Source: SFDP01 sp051653625
GTDB taxonomy: Bacteria; Bacillota; Clostridia; Lachnospirales; Lachnospiraceae
Assembly: GCA_051653625.1 (NCBI GenBank)
Contig: JBOFWM010000025.1
Coordinates: forward strand, 1-53,320
Direction: 5' to 3'
DNA length: 53,320 nucleotides
A model generated the notes under the pieces. The model was not told where the DNA came from and made no database searches. It worked only from the letters and a program-made list of their open reading frames with translations. The position numbers and the translations under genes are program-made. Position 1 is the stretch's first letter; every line of letters starts with the position of its first letter. Positions 16,420-24,777 of this stretch are shown here, one piece after another.

Positions 16420-18693
16420 GTGACAACAAATGTAAAAGAATATTTAGTAAAAGCAGCAAAAGAGTTATTTCAAAAAGAATTAGAAGTATGTAGCGATAAA
16501 GAACTTTATATTTTACTACTTCGCCTTACAAAAGAGCTTGCAGCAAATAAAGAGAGTAAAAAAGGTGAGAAAAAAGTATACTATATTTCCGCTGAATTTT
16601 TAATAGGTAAATTATTATCGAACAATTTAATCAATCTTGGAATATATGAGGAAATAGAAGCAATATTAAAACCATTCGGAAAAGAGCTTTCACAAATTGA
16701 AGAGGTTGAGCCAGAACCATCGCTTGGGAATGGTGGATTAGGTCGTCTTGCAGCTTGCTTCTTAGATTCGATAGCAACACTTGGTCTAAATGGAGATGGA
16801 ATTGGTTTGAATTATCATTTTGGTTTATTCAAACAAGAATTTGAAAATTTATTACAACAAACAACAAAAAATGATTGGATTGAAAAAGATAGTTGGTTAA
16901 ATGAAACAGATATTTCTTTTGAGGTATCTTTTGGAAATCAAAAAGTAAAGTCAAAATTATATGATATTGATGTGATTGGATACAACAATGGAGTAAACAA
17001 ACTTCATTTATTTGATATTGAATCAATTGATGAAAACATAGTAGAAGATGGAATTACATTTGATAAAACAGCAATTGAAAAAAATCTGACATTATTCTTG
17101 TATCCAGATGATTCGGATGAAAATGGTCATTTACTTCGAATTTATCAACAATATTTTATGGTAAGTAATGGTGCACAACTTATAATAAAAGAATTAGAAG
17201 AGAAAAATGTAGATTTAAAAAAGATGAATCAATATGCAGTAATTCAAATCAATGATACACATCCAACTATGGTAATTCCAGAACTTCTTCGTATTTTAGT
17301 GGAAGAGAAAAACTTTACAATGGATGAAGCAATTGATGTTGTGTCAAAAACATGTGCATATACAAATCATACGATATTAGCGGAAGCATTAGAAAAATGG
17401 CCATTAAGATATTTGGAAAAAGTAGTACCACAATTGATTCCTTATATCAAAGAACTTGATCGAAGAGTACGTGAAGTATATCATGCAGATAATTTACAAA
17501 TTATCGATAAAGACGAAAGAGTGCATATGGCACATATTGATATTCATTATGGATTTTCGGTTAATGGTGTTGCTGCAATTCATACAGAAATATTAAAAGA
17601 TACAGAATTACACCATTTTTATGAAATTTACCCAGAAAAATTTAATAATAAAACAAATGGAATTACATTTAGAAGATGGTTATTAGATTGTAATAAAGAA
17701 TTATCAAAATTAATTTCTAGCAAAATTGGAGATGGATTTAAAAAAGATGCAATGGAGTTAGAAAAATTATTAAAATTTGCGGATGATAAAGAATTTTTGA
17801 ATGAAATATCCAATATCAAAAAAATGAAAAAACAAGAATTGGCAGATTATATTTTAGAACATGAAAAAGAGGAACTAGATGTTACTTCAATTTTTGATAT
17901 TCAAATAAAAAGACTTCATGAATATAAACGTCAACAAATGAATGCGCTTTATATTATTCATAGATATTTAGAAATTAAGAATGGTAAAATTCCAACAAAT
18001 GCAGTAACTTTTATCTTTGGTGCGAAAGCTGCGCCAGCATATATTATTGCACAAGATATTATTCACCTTATTTTAGTTTTACAAAAAATTGTAAATAAGG
18101 ATCCTGTAGTATCAAAATATATGAAAGTTGTAATGGTAGAAAATTACAATGTTTCTTATGCAAGCCGTTTGATTCCAGCATGTGATGTATCAGAACAAAT
18201 TTCTCTTGCATCAAAAGAAGCAAGTGGAACAGGAAATATGAAATTCATGTTAAATGGTGCTATAACACTTGGAACATCAGATGGTGCAAATGTAGAAATT
18301 AATGATTTGGTTGGAGATGATAATATTTATATTTTTGGAGAAAAATCAGAGCAAATTATTGAACATTATGAGAAAAGAAATTATATTTCTAGAGACTTTT
18401 ATGAAAAAAGTAATGTTATAAGAGAAGCGGTAGATTTTATTGTTTCAAAAGAAGTGATGGAAATTGGACAAAAAGAAAATTTAGAACGTTTATATAATGA
18501 ATTATTAAATAAGGATTGGTTCATGACATTGCTCGATTTAGAAGACTATATTAAAGTAAAAGATAAAATGTTTGATGATTTTACAGATCAAGAAAGATGG
18601 AAAAAAATGATGATTTGCAACATTGCAAAAGCAGGATTTTTCTCTTCGGATCGTACCATAGCAGAATATAATAAGGATATTTGGAAGTTATAA
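16420..18693 (+). CDS. glgP: Glycogen/maltodextrin phosphorylase
   Basis: A 757-residue family-35 glucosyltransferase, somewhat shorter than the usual 800-840, as in many clostridial forms. LGNGGLGRLAACFLDS, INDTHPTMVIPELLR and the PLP segment EASGTGNMKFMLNG with Lys608 are intact. It releases glucose 1-phosphate from alpha-1,4-glucans by phosphorolysis in the cytosol. GTG start with AAGGAG 8-9 nt upstream. No other glycogen gene is nearby; the LacI gene ahead suggests sugar-responsive control. Confidence 0.95.
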   Translation: MTTNVKEYLVKAAKELFQKELEVCSDKELYILLLRLTKELAANKESKKGEKKVYYISAEFLIGKLLSNNLINLGIYEEIEAILKPFGKELSQIEEVEPEPSLGNGGLGRLAACFLDSIATLGLNGDGIGLNYHFGLFKQEFENLLQQTTKNDWIEKDSWLNETDISFEVSFGNQKVKSKLYDIDVIGYNNGVNKLHLFDIESIDENIVEDGITFDKTAIEKNLTLFLYPDDSDENGHLLRIYQQYFMVSNGAQLIIKELEEKNVDLKKMNQYAVIQINDTHPTMVIPELLRILVEEKNFTMDEAIDVVSKTCAYTNHTILAEALEKWPLRYLEKVVPQLIPYIKELDRRVREVYHADNLQIIDKDERVHMAHIDIHYGFSVNGVAAIHTEILKDTELHHFYEIYPEKFNNKTNGITFRRWLLDCNKELSKLISSKIGDGFKKDAMELEKLLKFADDKEFLNEISNIKKMKKQELADYILEHEKEELDVTSIFDIQIKRLHEYKRQQMNALYIIHRYLEIKNGKIPTNAVTFIFGAKAAPAYIIAQDIIHLILVLQKIVNKDPVVSKYMKVVMVENYNVSYASRLIPACDVSEQISLASKEASGTGNMKFMLNGAITLGTSDGANVEINDLVGDDNIYIFGEKSEQIIEHYEKRNYISRDFYEKSNVIREAVDFIVSKEVMEIGQKENLERLYNELLNKDWFMTLLDLEDYIKVKDKMFDDFTDQERWKKMMICNIAKAGFFSSDRTIAEYNKDIWKL

Positions 18694-18736
18694 AATTTAA
18701 GCCAAAAGAAATTAAAATTTCTTTTGGCTTAAATTT
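18693..18736. terminator. Bidirectional terminator, 21-bp palindrome
   Basis: Perfect 21-bp arms (AAATTTAAGCC... and its complement) around AA at 18714-18715; in RNA the loop would be the central AT-rich bases. It lies between the convergent glgP and CYTH genes. The right arm encodes the last residues of the CYTH protein, and the CYTH stop codon (18712-18714) is inside the palindrome. Confidence 0.8.
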
Positions 18737-19155
18737 GAATTATAGTATTCTTTTTGTAATGTAACATCTTCTAAAAACCAATCTGGTGCAATAAATGAAT
18801 TTGCTTCTTCAATAGAGTTAAATTCTACTTCAGCTAAAATCATTCCATCAAATACACCATCAAATATATCTAACTCAATTGTATAGGATAAATAAGGAAT
18901 TAAATATCTTTTTTTAGAGATAATATTACCATCTGCTTTTTCTAGCAAATGAAGATAAGAAGATTCATTTAAAGGAAGATTATATTCTTCTTTTGCAAGT
19001 AATCCTTTTCCTTTATAAGTAAAATAATAAGAAGTATCTTCTCTTCGGATGCGAAGTACTGGGTCTGTATTTAAATAAGCTTGTTCAATGATATGAAATG
19101 GATATAAAGATAAATCAGGAAGCGTTTTAATTGTAAATTTACGTTCGATTTCCAT
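18712..19155 (-). CDS. CYTH-domain protein (triphosphatase-like)
   Basis: A 147-residue protein starting MEIERKF, the ExExK signature of CYTH phosphohydrolases, followed by YLNTDPVLRIRRE and FTYKGKG with the basic residues that bind triphosphate, and later ELDIFDG and AEVEF with acidic metal-binding residues. It probably hydrolyses inorganic triphosphate or another triphosphate in the cytosol with Mg2+ or Mn2+. It follows the DUF5721-like gene by 28 nt on the same strand. The C-terminus (NSNLSQKKF) is encoded by the terminator arm. Confidence 0.85.
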   Translation of the reverse strand: MEIERKFTIKTLPDLSLYPFHIIEQAYLNTDPVLRIRREDTSYYFTYKGKGLLAKEEYNLPLNESSYLHLLEKADGNIISKKRYLIPYLSYTIELDIFDGVFDGMILAEVEFNSIEEANSFIAPDWFLEDVTLQKEYYNSNLSQKKF

Positions 19156-19183
19156 AGTGTGTTTCGGTCCTTTCTTTTTAAAG

Positions 19184-19672
19184 CTATAATTGGGTAAAAG
19201 AGATATCTTGATGAATTAAAAACTGTTTTAATGCTTGATCCCAGATGATATCAGGCGTCTTGTCCATTAAAAATCCTTGAAAAGAAGTAGCGGTAGTTAA
19301 GGTAAGGCCTGTGGAATCATATTTAATATTTAGAACAAAGGATTGTAACATATTGCAATATTGTTCACATTCTCCGTTTTCTAACAAAGTATAAGCTTGT
19401 TCGGGAAAAAGATGTAAAACAAACTTAAAAAAGGTAGGAGGGTTTTTCCCTTTGATTAAATCAAAACAAAGTTTACGCATATCTTTCCATAAGGAAAAAT
19501 CATATGGAATAACATCTTCATTTGAATAAAAATCTTGGTTGATTCGACCATCGATAGAAAATGAATTATAGGTCGTAATGGTTGCTTCATTTAATAAATA
19601 AGAATCAAAGCAATCACTATTTAACAATTTATTCATAAAATCTTTTATCTGTTCAATTTTTACTGCAATCAT
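19184..19672 (-). CDS. DUF5721-like conserved protein
   Basis: A 162-residue soluble protein beginning MIAVKIEQIKDFMNKLL. The segment TTYNSFSIDGRINQDFY reminds me of the DUF5721 family found in Lachnospiraceae, whose function is unknown. No signal peptide, membrane segment or catalytic motif is seen. It appears to be the first gene of a two-gene unit with the CYTH protein. Confidence 0.65.
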   Translation of the reverse strand: MIAVKIEQIKDFMNKLLNSDCFDSYLLNEATITTYNSFSIDGRINQDFYSNEDVIPYDFSLWKDMRKLCFDLIKGKNPPTFFKFVLHLFPEQAYTLLENGECEQYCNMLQSFVLNIKYDSTGLTLTTATSFQGFLMDKTPDIIWDQALKQFLIHQDISFTQL

Positions 19673-19766
19673 AGTTACCTCACAAATTATTTTAATAGTA
19701 TTAATATAGTATAGTCAAAAAAAGAAAGAAGTGCAATAAAGAAACGAATGTATTTTGTGCAAAGTG

Positions 19767-19796
19767 TTTACAAAGGACATTAATGCATGATATTAT
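19767..19796 (+). promoter_or_regulatory. Promoter candidate of degV
   Basis: TTTACA (19767-19772), 18-nt spacer, TATTAT (19791-19796) with TG upstream (TGATATTAT). It gives a leader of about 65 nt ending in GAAAGGTG before the start. Confidence 0.55.
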
Positions 19797-19867
19797 AAGT
19801 AGTAATAAAAACTATGTTACTTAGAGAAGCAAAAACTAAAATGTAGCATGAAAGGTGTGATTTTAAA

Positions 19868-20710
19868 ATGTATAATTACAAAATTGTTGTAGATAGCTGT
19901 TGTGAATTGCCAGAAGAGTTGAAAAAAGATGAAAGATTTGAAAGTATTCCTTTAGGATTAGAAATAGGGGAATATAGTATTCTTGATGATGAAACATTTG
20001 ATCAAATTGATTTTTTAGAGAGAGTTGCAAAATCACATATTTGTGCTAAATCTTCATGCCCTTCACCTGAAAGATATTTAGAGAGTTTTAAAGCAGAGGT
20101 AGAACGTATTTATGTGGTGACCTTATCAAGCCATTTGAGTGGTAGTAATAATAGTGCAATTTTAGGAAAAACATTATATGAAGAGAGTAATAATCAGAAA
20201 AATATTCATATCATAGATTCCCATTCAGCGTCGGCAGGTGAAACAAGTTTAGCGTTGTATGCAATGGAATTAGAAGAAGAAAATAAATATACGTTTGAAG
20301 AAATCGTAGAAAAATTAGAAAAGCATAGAGATGAGATGGTTACACTTTTTGTGCTAGATAATTTAGAAACTTTAAGAAAAAATGGGAGACTGAGTGGAAT
20401 AAAAGCAGTTGTAGCTTCAACACTTAATATTAAACCGATTATGAAAAGTGAACAGGGTGTTATTGCACAAATGGGGCAAGCAATTGGCATAAAAAAAGCA
20501 CTTGCAAAATTGGCAGAATATACAATTGCAAATGCAATAAATCCTTCAAAAAAAAGACTTGTTGTTACCCATTGCAATAATAGAGATAGAGCAGAAAAAG
20601 TAAAAGAGCTTATTTTGAAAGAAACACAATTTAAAGATGTTTTAATAATGAATACTGGTGGACTAAGTACATTATACGCAAATGATGGTGGTGTCATTAT
20701 TGCGATTTAG
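19868..20710 (+). CDS. DegV-family fatty-acid-binding protein
   Basis: A 280-residue DegV/FakB-type protein. The Ser/Thr-rich lipid-head-group loops VVDSCCELPEEL, VTLSSHLSGSNNSA and IIDSHSASAGETSLA are in the usual order, with ETLRKNGRLSG further on. Members bind fatty acids and present them to fatty-acid kinase; no kinase gene is present here. Its last 14 nt overlap the convergent LytTR gene. Confidence 0.92.
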   Translation: MYNYKIVVDSCCELPEELKKDERFESIPLGLEIGEYSILDDETFDQIDFLERVAKSHICAKSSCPSPERYLESFKAEVERIYVVTLSSHLSGSNNSAILGKTLYEESNNQKNIHIIDSHSASAGETSLALYAMELEEENKYTFEEIVEKLEKHRDEMVTLFVLDNLETLRKNGRLSGIKAVVASTLNIKPIMKSEQGVIAQMGQAIGIKKALAKLAEYTIANAINPSKKRLVVTHCNNRDRAEKVKELILKETQFKDVLIMNTGGLSTLYANDGGVIIAI

Positions 20711-21428
20711 ACTGCAATATTTTCTTTAATTCAAAAGAGGTGGCAGGTGTTATTTTAAAGTGTTCGCCATGCATCATAGTAAGACGAAATAATGATATTT
20801 TTGAGACATAATTTAGATTGATAATCGTAGTATCATTAATCATATAGCAATCAGTAAAGGATTCCATATCCATCCATACATTATGAAGGAAGCAACTTGC
20901 TTCCTTCTTTTGTTTGTCTTTTAATGTAACCTTTATACCTTGTTGATTTAAAGTTCCAGTACAACAATAAAAATCCTCCTCTATAACGTAAAAAGTTTCA
21001 AATGTATTTCTAAATTCTAATTTAGGCACAGTATGAGCTTTTTTCACTTCAATAATTTCATGAATAATAGAAGTTAATTCGTTTGCATGGATTGGTTTAT
21101 TTATATGCATTGTATCATCAAGCGATGGTGAAAAAAGTTTATAGTCTATTTTGGAATTGCAAAAAACAATTGGTGAAAAGATACCGTTTGCACGTAACGT
21201 TTTTGCAACATCATAGGCATTTATGGAATCATGACAGATGTCTAGAAAATAAGCATCATAATGGAAGGTAGCTTGTAATAAAGAATTGCTACTTCCGAAA
21301 AAATTTGTGTAAACGGTATTATGATTTGCTTGTTGCGCAATGACTTCTCGGTCTAGTAAACGCTCCATTTGTTTTCTGTCTGCAATATTATCATCACATA
21401 TAGCAATGTGTAGTGTACATGTATCCAT
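20697..21428 (-). CDS. LytTR-family response regulator
   Basis: A 243-residue protein with an N-terminal receiver domain (IAICDDN, phospho-acceptor Asp63 in AYFLDICHD) and a C-terminal LytTR-like DNA-binding domain (about 135-240), somewhat degenerate (MINDTTIINLNYVSKISLF). The receiver lacks the usual IIFLTA-type strand and conserved region around the Lys, reading INKPIHANEL. No histidine kinase lies beside it. It follows DUF1294 by 20 nt with GGAGGCTAC as ribosome-binding site and could be co-transcribed from argG. Confidence 0.82.
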   Translation of the reverse strand: MDTCTLHIAICDDNIADRKQMERLLDREVIAQQANHNTVYTNFFGSSNSLLQATFHYDAYFLDICHDSINAYDVAKTLRANGIFSPIVFCNSKIDYKLFSPSLDDTMHINKPIHANELTSIIHEIIEVKKAHTVPKLEFRNTFETFYVIEEDFYCCTGTLNQQGIKVTLKDKQKKEASCFLHNVWMDMESFTDCYMINDTTIINLNYVSKISLFRLTMMHGEHFKITPATSFELKKILQSKSQ

Positions 21429-21448
21429 AGTAGCCTCCTAAAATAACA

Positions 21449-21742
21449 TTATAAAAAATAAAATTCTATTGGTGATATATATAAAAATAATACAAATAAA
21501 AGTTGGATAATCAGAATGATAGGAATGCCATAAACAAAGCTAGAATGCTTTGTTTTATGGCGAAAATGATACATTCCGATGATACTTCCAACACCACCGC
21601 CTATGATAGCAATTAGAAATAACGTAGATTCTGGAATTCGAAACATTTTTTTAATAGCACGACGTTTATCAAACCCCATAATTAGAAAACCAATCAAATT
21701 TATTAGAATCAAATAAGTAAATATAAGGGTCAAAACATTCAT
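21449..21742 (-). CDS. DUF1294 small membrane protein
   Basis: A 97-residue membrane protein with three or four hydrophobic segments. GFDKRRAIKKMFRIPESTLF and GGGVGSIIGMYHFRHKTKH are the conserved DUF1294 features (MxxDKxxA...RxPE...GG..G...GM...RHKT). Function unknown. Its start is one base after the argG stop on the same strand, so translation is probably coupled to argG. Confidence 0.9.
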   Translation of the reverse strand: MNVLTLIFTYLILINLIGFLIMGFDKRRAIKKMFRIPESTLFLIAIIGGGVGSIIGMYHFRHKTKHSSFVYGIPIILIIQLLFVLFLYISPIEFYFL

Positions 21743-21743
21743 A

Positions 21744-22964
21744 TTATTTTTTACTTTCTACTTCTTGCATTTTTAAAGCACGTACTTTGCAAGATAAACC
21801 AAAAAGATTAATAAAACCTTCTGCATCATGATGATCATATAAATCACCAGTTGTAAAAGAAGCAATACTTTCGTTGTATAAAGAATAAGGAGAGGTTGTT
21901 CCGGCTTTTATAATGTTTCCTTTATAAAGTTTGAATTTTACTTCTCCAGTTACATATGTTTGTGTAGAAGTGATAAATGCTTGTACAGCTTCGCGAAGTG
22001 GAGTAAACCATTTTCCTTCATATACTATTTGAGCCAATTTATTTGCCATATCTTCTTTTAATGCATAAGTATCACGATCTAATATTAATTCTTCTAATTG
22101 TTGATGTGCTTCATAAAGAATTGTTCCACCTGGTGTTTCATATACACCGCGAGATTTCATACCTACTACACGATTTTCTACAATATCAACAATACCAATT
22201 CCGTGTTTTCCGCCAAGTTCATTTAATGTAGTAATAATATCTGCAACTTTCATTTCTTTTCCATTTACACTTTTTGGAATTCCAGCTTCAAAAGTCATAG
22301 TAACATATTCGCCTTCATTAGGTGCTTTCTCAGGAGTAGTACCAAGTACTAAAAGATGATCAAAGTTTGGTTCGCATGCAGGATCTTCTAATTCTAATCC
22401 TTCATGACTAATATGCCATAAATTACGGTCACGGCTATAGCTTGTATCAGCAGAGAATGGTAGGTCGATTCCGTGTGCTTTACAGTATTCAATTTCATCT
22501 TCACGAGAATCCATATTCCAAGCTTCATGTCTCCAAGCTGCAATGATTTTTAAGTCAGGAGCAAGTGCTTTTATTCCAAGTTCAAAACGAATTTGATCAT
22601 TTCCTTTTCCAGTAGCACCATGGCAAATCGCAGTAGCGCCTTCTTTACGAGCTACTTCTACAAGACGTTTTGCAATAACAGGTCTTGCCATTGAAGTACC
22701 TAATAAATATTTATTTTCGTATACAGCATGTGCTTGTACACAAGGAATTACATACTCATCACAGAATTCATCAATTACATTTTCAATGTATAATTTTGAT
22801 GCACCACATGATGTTGCACGTTCGTCTAAACCATCTAATTCTTCTCCTTGTCCACAATCGATACAAACGCAAATTACTTCATAATCAAAATTTTCTTTTA
22901 ACCATGGAATAATTGCTGTAGTGTCTAATCCGCCAGAGTATGCTAATATTACTTTTTCTTTCAT
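21744..22964 (-). CDS. argG: Argininosuccinate synthase
   Basis: A 406-residue enzyme with the PP-loop AYSGGLDTTAIIPWL at residues 8-22, TSMARPVIAK and CHGATGKGNDQIRFE, all typical. It joins citrulline and aspartate with ATP to argininosuccinate in the cytosol. It is divergent from argC, with promoters for both in the shared 267-nt region. argH and argF are not in the window. Confidence 0.97.
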   Translation of the reverse strand: MKEKVILAYSGGLDTTAIIPWLKENFDYEVICVCIDCGQGEELDGLDERATSCGASKLYIENVIDEFCDEYVIPCVQAHAVYENKYLLGTSMARPVIAKRLVEVARKEGATAICHGATGKGNDQIRFELGIKALAPDLKIIAAWRHEAWNMDSREDEIEYCKAHGIDLPFSADTSYSRDRNLWHISHEGLELEDPACEPNFDHLLVLGTTPEKAPNEGEYVTMTFEAGIPKSVNGKEMKVADIITTLNELGGKHGIGIVDIVENRVVGMKSRGVYETPGGTILYEAHQQLEELILDRDTYALKEDMANKLAQIVYEGKWFTPLREAVQAFITSTQTYVTGEVKFKLYKGNIIKAGTTSPYSLYNESIASFTTGDLYDHHDAEGFINLFGLSCKVRALKMQEVESKK

Positions 22965-23011
22965 GTTAAATATTACCTTTCTTAAATTTAAAATAATAGT
23001 TTGTTTTTATA

Positions 23012-23040
23012 AATATACATCATTTAATAAAAGATTGCAA
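23012..23040 (-). promoter_or_regulatory. Promoter candidate of argG
   Basis: Minus strand TTGCAA (23040-23035), 17-nt spacer, TATATT (23017-23012), giving a leader of about 40 nt before the argG start at 22964. Confidence 0.5.
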
Positions 23041-23060
23041 GAATAAAAAACAGTATAAAA

Positions 23061-23096
23061 ACAAAAAAATATGCACTAAAATACAAAAAATATGCA
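23061..23096. repeat. Two ACAAAAAA(A)TATGCA direct repeats between argG and argC
   Basis: The 14-15-nt motif occurs at 23061-23075 and 23083-23096, 22 nt apart (two helical turns). It sits upstream of both divergent promoters and could be a binding site, although A-runs make chance similarity likely. Confidence 0.35.
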
Positions 23097-23112
23097 TAAA
23101 TCAAATAAATAC

Positions 23113-23141
23113 TTGAATATTATTCATTTCAAATGTATAAT
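23113..23141 (+). promoter_or_regulatory. argC promoter overlapping an ARG-box-like palindrome
   Basis: TTGAAT (23113-23118), 17-nt spacer, TATAAT (23136-23141). The -35 is part of TGAATATTATTCA (23114-23126), a perfect palindrome with a one-base centre. ArgR boxes have TGAAT-4 nt-ATTCA; here the centre is 3 nt. Repression by an ArgR/AhrC protein with arginine is the likely control. Confidence 0.68.
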
Positions 23142-23231
23142 GTTAAGAAAAAAAGAAAACAGTAGATTATCTTTCTTTTTTCTAGTAAAATAAGTTGGAT
23201 AGTAGTATTTTAGCAAGAAAGGTGTAGTTTT

Positions 23232-24287
23232 ATGATTAAAGTTGGAATAATTGGTGCAACAGGATATGCAGGTGGAGAATTAGTACGTTTCTTAATGAAT
23301 CATCCAGAAACTGAGATTGTATGGTATGGATCAAAGAGTTATATAGATAAAAAGTATAGTGATATTTTTCGTAATATGTTTCAAATAGTAGAACATATTT
23401 GTAAAGATGATGATTTAGAAGAGTTGGCAAAAACAGTAGATGTTATTTTTACTGCAACACCTCAAGGATATTTAGCTAAACTTATGAAAGAAGAATTATT
23501 AGAACAAGTAAAAGTAATTGATTTAAGTGCAGATTATCGAATCAAAGATGTTGCAATTTATGAAAAATGGTATGGAATTCATCATCCGACAAAACAATTT
23601 ATAGAAGAAGCCGTATATGGACTTTGTGAAATAAACAGAGAAAAAGTAAAACATGCGAGACTAGTTGCAAATCCAGGTTGTTATCCAACATGTACAACAC
23701 TTTCTATTATACCTGCATTGAAGGAAGGGATTGTAGAAATCGATACGTTGATTGTAGATGCTAAAAGTGGAACAAGCGGTGCTGGTCGTGGAGCAAAAGT
23801 AGATACATTATATTGTGAAGTAAATGAGAATATTAAAGCATATGGTGTTACAAATCACAGACATACACCGGAAATTGAAGAACAATTGAGTTATGCGGCA
23901 GATGAAAAAGTAATGATAAATTTCACACCACATTTGGTGCCAATGAATCGAGGAATTTTAATTACTGCATATGCATCATTAAAACAAAAAGCAGACGGAA
24001 CATATCCAACATATGAAGAAGTAAAAGAAATTTATGATACATATTATAAAGAAGAGTTTTTTGTTCGTGTATTAGATAAGGATATTTGTCCAGAAACAAA
24101 ATGGGTAGAGGGAAGTAATTTTGTGGATGTGAATTTTAAGATAGATGAGAGAACAAATCGTATTATTTTTATGGGTGCGATGGATAATTTAGTGAAAGGT
24201 GCTGCTGGACAGGCTATTCAAAATATGAATATTATGTTTGGCATGGATGAGAAACTTGGACTTAATGTAGTTCCTATGTTTCCTTAG
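23232..24287 (+). CDS. argC: N-acetyl-gamma-glutamyl-phosphate reductase
   Basis: A 351-residue enzyme with GATGYAGGELVRFL (NADPH loop, residues 9-22) and the catalytic Cys150 in NPGCYPTC. HHPTKQFIEEAVYGLCE and the late His in TPHLVPMNRGI also fit. It reduces N-acetyl-glutamyl phosphate to the semialdehyde. It is the first gene of an operon argC-GNAT-argJ-argB-argD. Confidence 0.96.
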   Translation: MIKVGIIGATGYAGGELVRFLMNHPETEIVWYGSKSYIDKKYSDIFRNMFQIVEHICKDDDLEELAKTVDVIFTATPQGYLAKLMKEELLEQVKVIDLSADYRIKDVAIYEKWYGIHHPTKQFIEEAVYGLCEINREKVKHARLVANPGCYPTCTTLSIIPALKEGIVEIDTLIVDAKSGTSGAGRGAKVDTLYCEVNENIKAYGVTNHRHTPEIEEQLSYAADEKVMINFTPHLVPMNRGILITAYASLKQKADGTYPTYEEVKEIYDTYYKEEFFVRVLDKDICPETKWVEGSNFVDVNFKIDERTNRIIFMGAMDNLVKGAAGQAIQNMNIMFGMDEKLGLNVVPMFP

Positions 24288-24306
24288 ATAAAAGGATGAA
24301 GAAAAT

Positions 24307-24753
24307 ATGAATATTAGACCAATGGTAGAAACAGATTATGAAGGAGTATTCTTATTATGGCAGTCAATTGAAGGATTTGTGATTCGTAGCATCGATGATT
24401 CAAAAGAAGGAATCGAACGATTTTTAAATAGAAATCCTGGAATTAGTGTAGTAGCTGAAAACGATGGTGAAATTGTAGGTGCTATACTTTGCGGTCATGA
24501 TGGAAGAAGAGGATGTTTATACCATGTGTGTGTAAAGCCAGAACATAGACTTAAAGGAATTGGAAAAAAGATGGTAGCATTCGTTATGCATGCCTTAAGA
24601 GCGGAAAAAATAAGTAAAGTATCTTTAATTGCATTTACTAAAAATGATATAGGAAATGCATTTTGGAATGAAATTGGTTGGTTGAAACGAACGGATTTAA
24701 ATTATTATGATTTTGTATTAAATAAAGAAAATATTGAAGCTTTAATAAAGTAA
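24307..24753 (+). CDS. GNAT acetyltransferase (YpeA-like) inside the arginine operon
   Basis: A 148-residue GNAT protein with the acetyl-CoA loop VKPEHRLKGIGKKMVAFVM (about residues 77-95) preceded by the beta-strand GCLYHVCV, and the NDIGNAFWNEIGW motif near the end. It resembles the YpeA type. It lies 19 nt after argC and 3-24 nt before argJ, so it is surely co-transcribed. It could be a short glutamate N-acetyltransferase priming the pathway, but that activity is inferred from position only. Confidence 0.85.
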   Translation: MNIRPMVETDYEGVFLLWQSIEGFVIRSIDDSKEGIERFLNRNPGISVVAENDGEIVGAILCGHDGRRGCLYHVCVKPEHRLKGIGKKMVAFVMHALRAEKISKVSLIAFTKNDIGNAFWNEIGWLKRTDLNYYDFVLNKENIEALIK

Positions 24754-24777
24754 GAGATGCAGGAAGGGGTAGAACAA

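Noticed and set aside
15962..16459. 165-codon open frame antisense to the lacI gene
   Set aside because: Leu/Ile/Ser-rich composition of a shadow frame, no ribosome-binding site and fully covered by a clear gene on the other strand.
20206..20697. 163-codon open frame antisense to degV
   Set aside because: Shadow of the DegV frame, with Ser/Phe/Ile-rich random composition.
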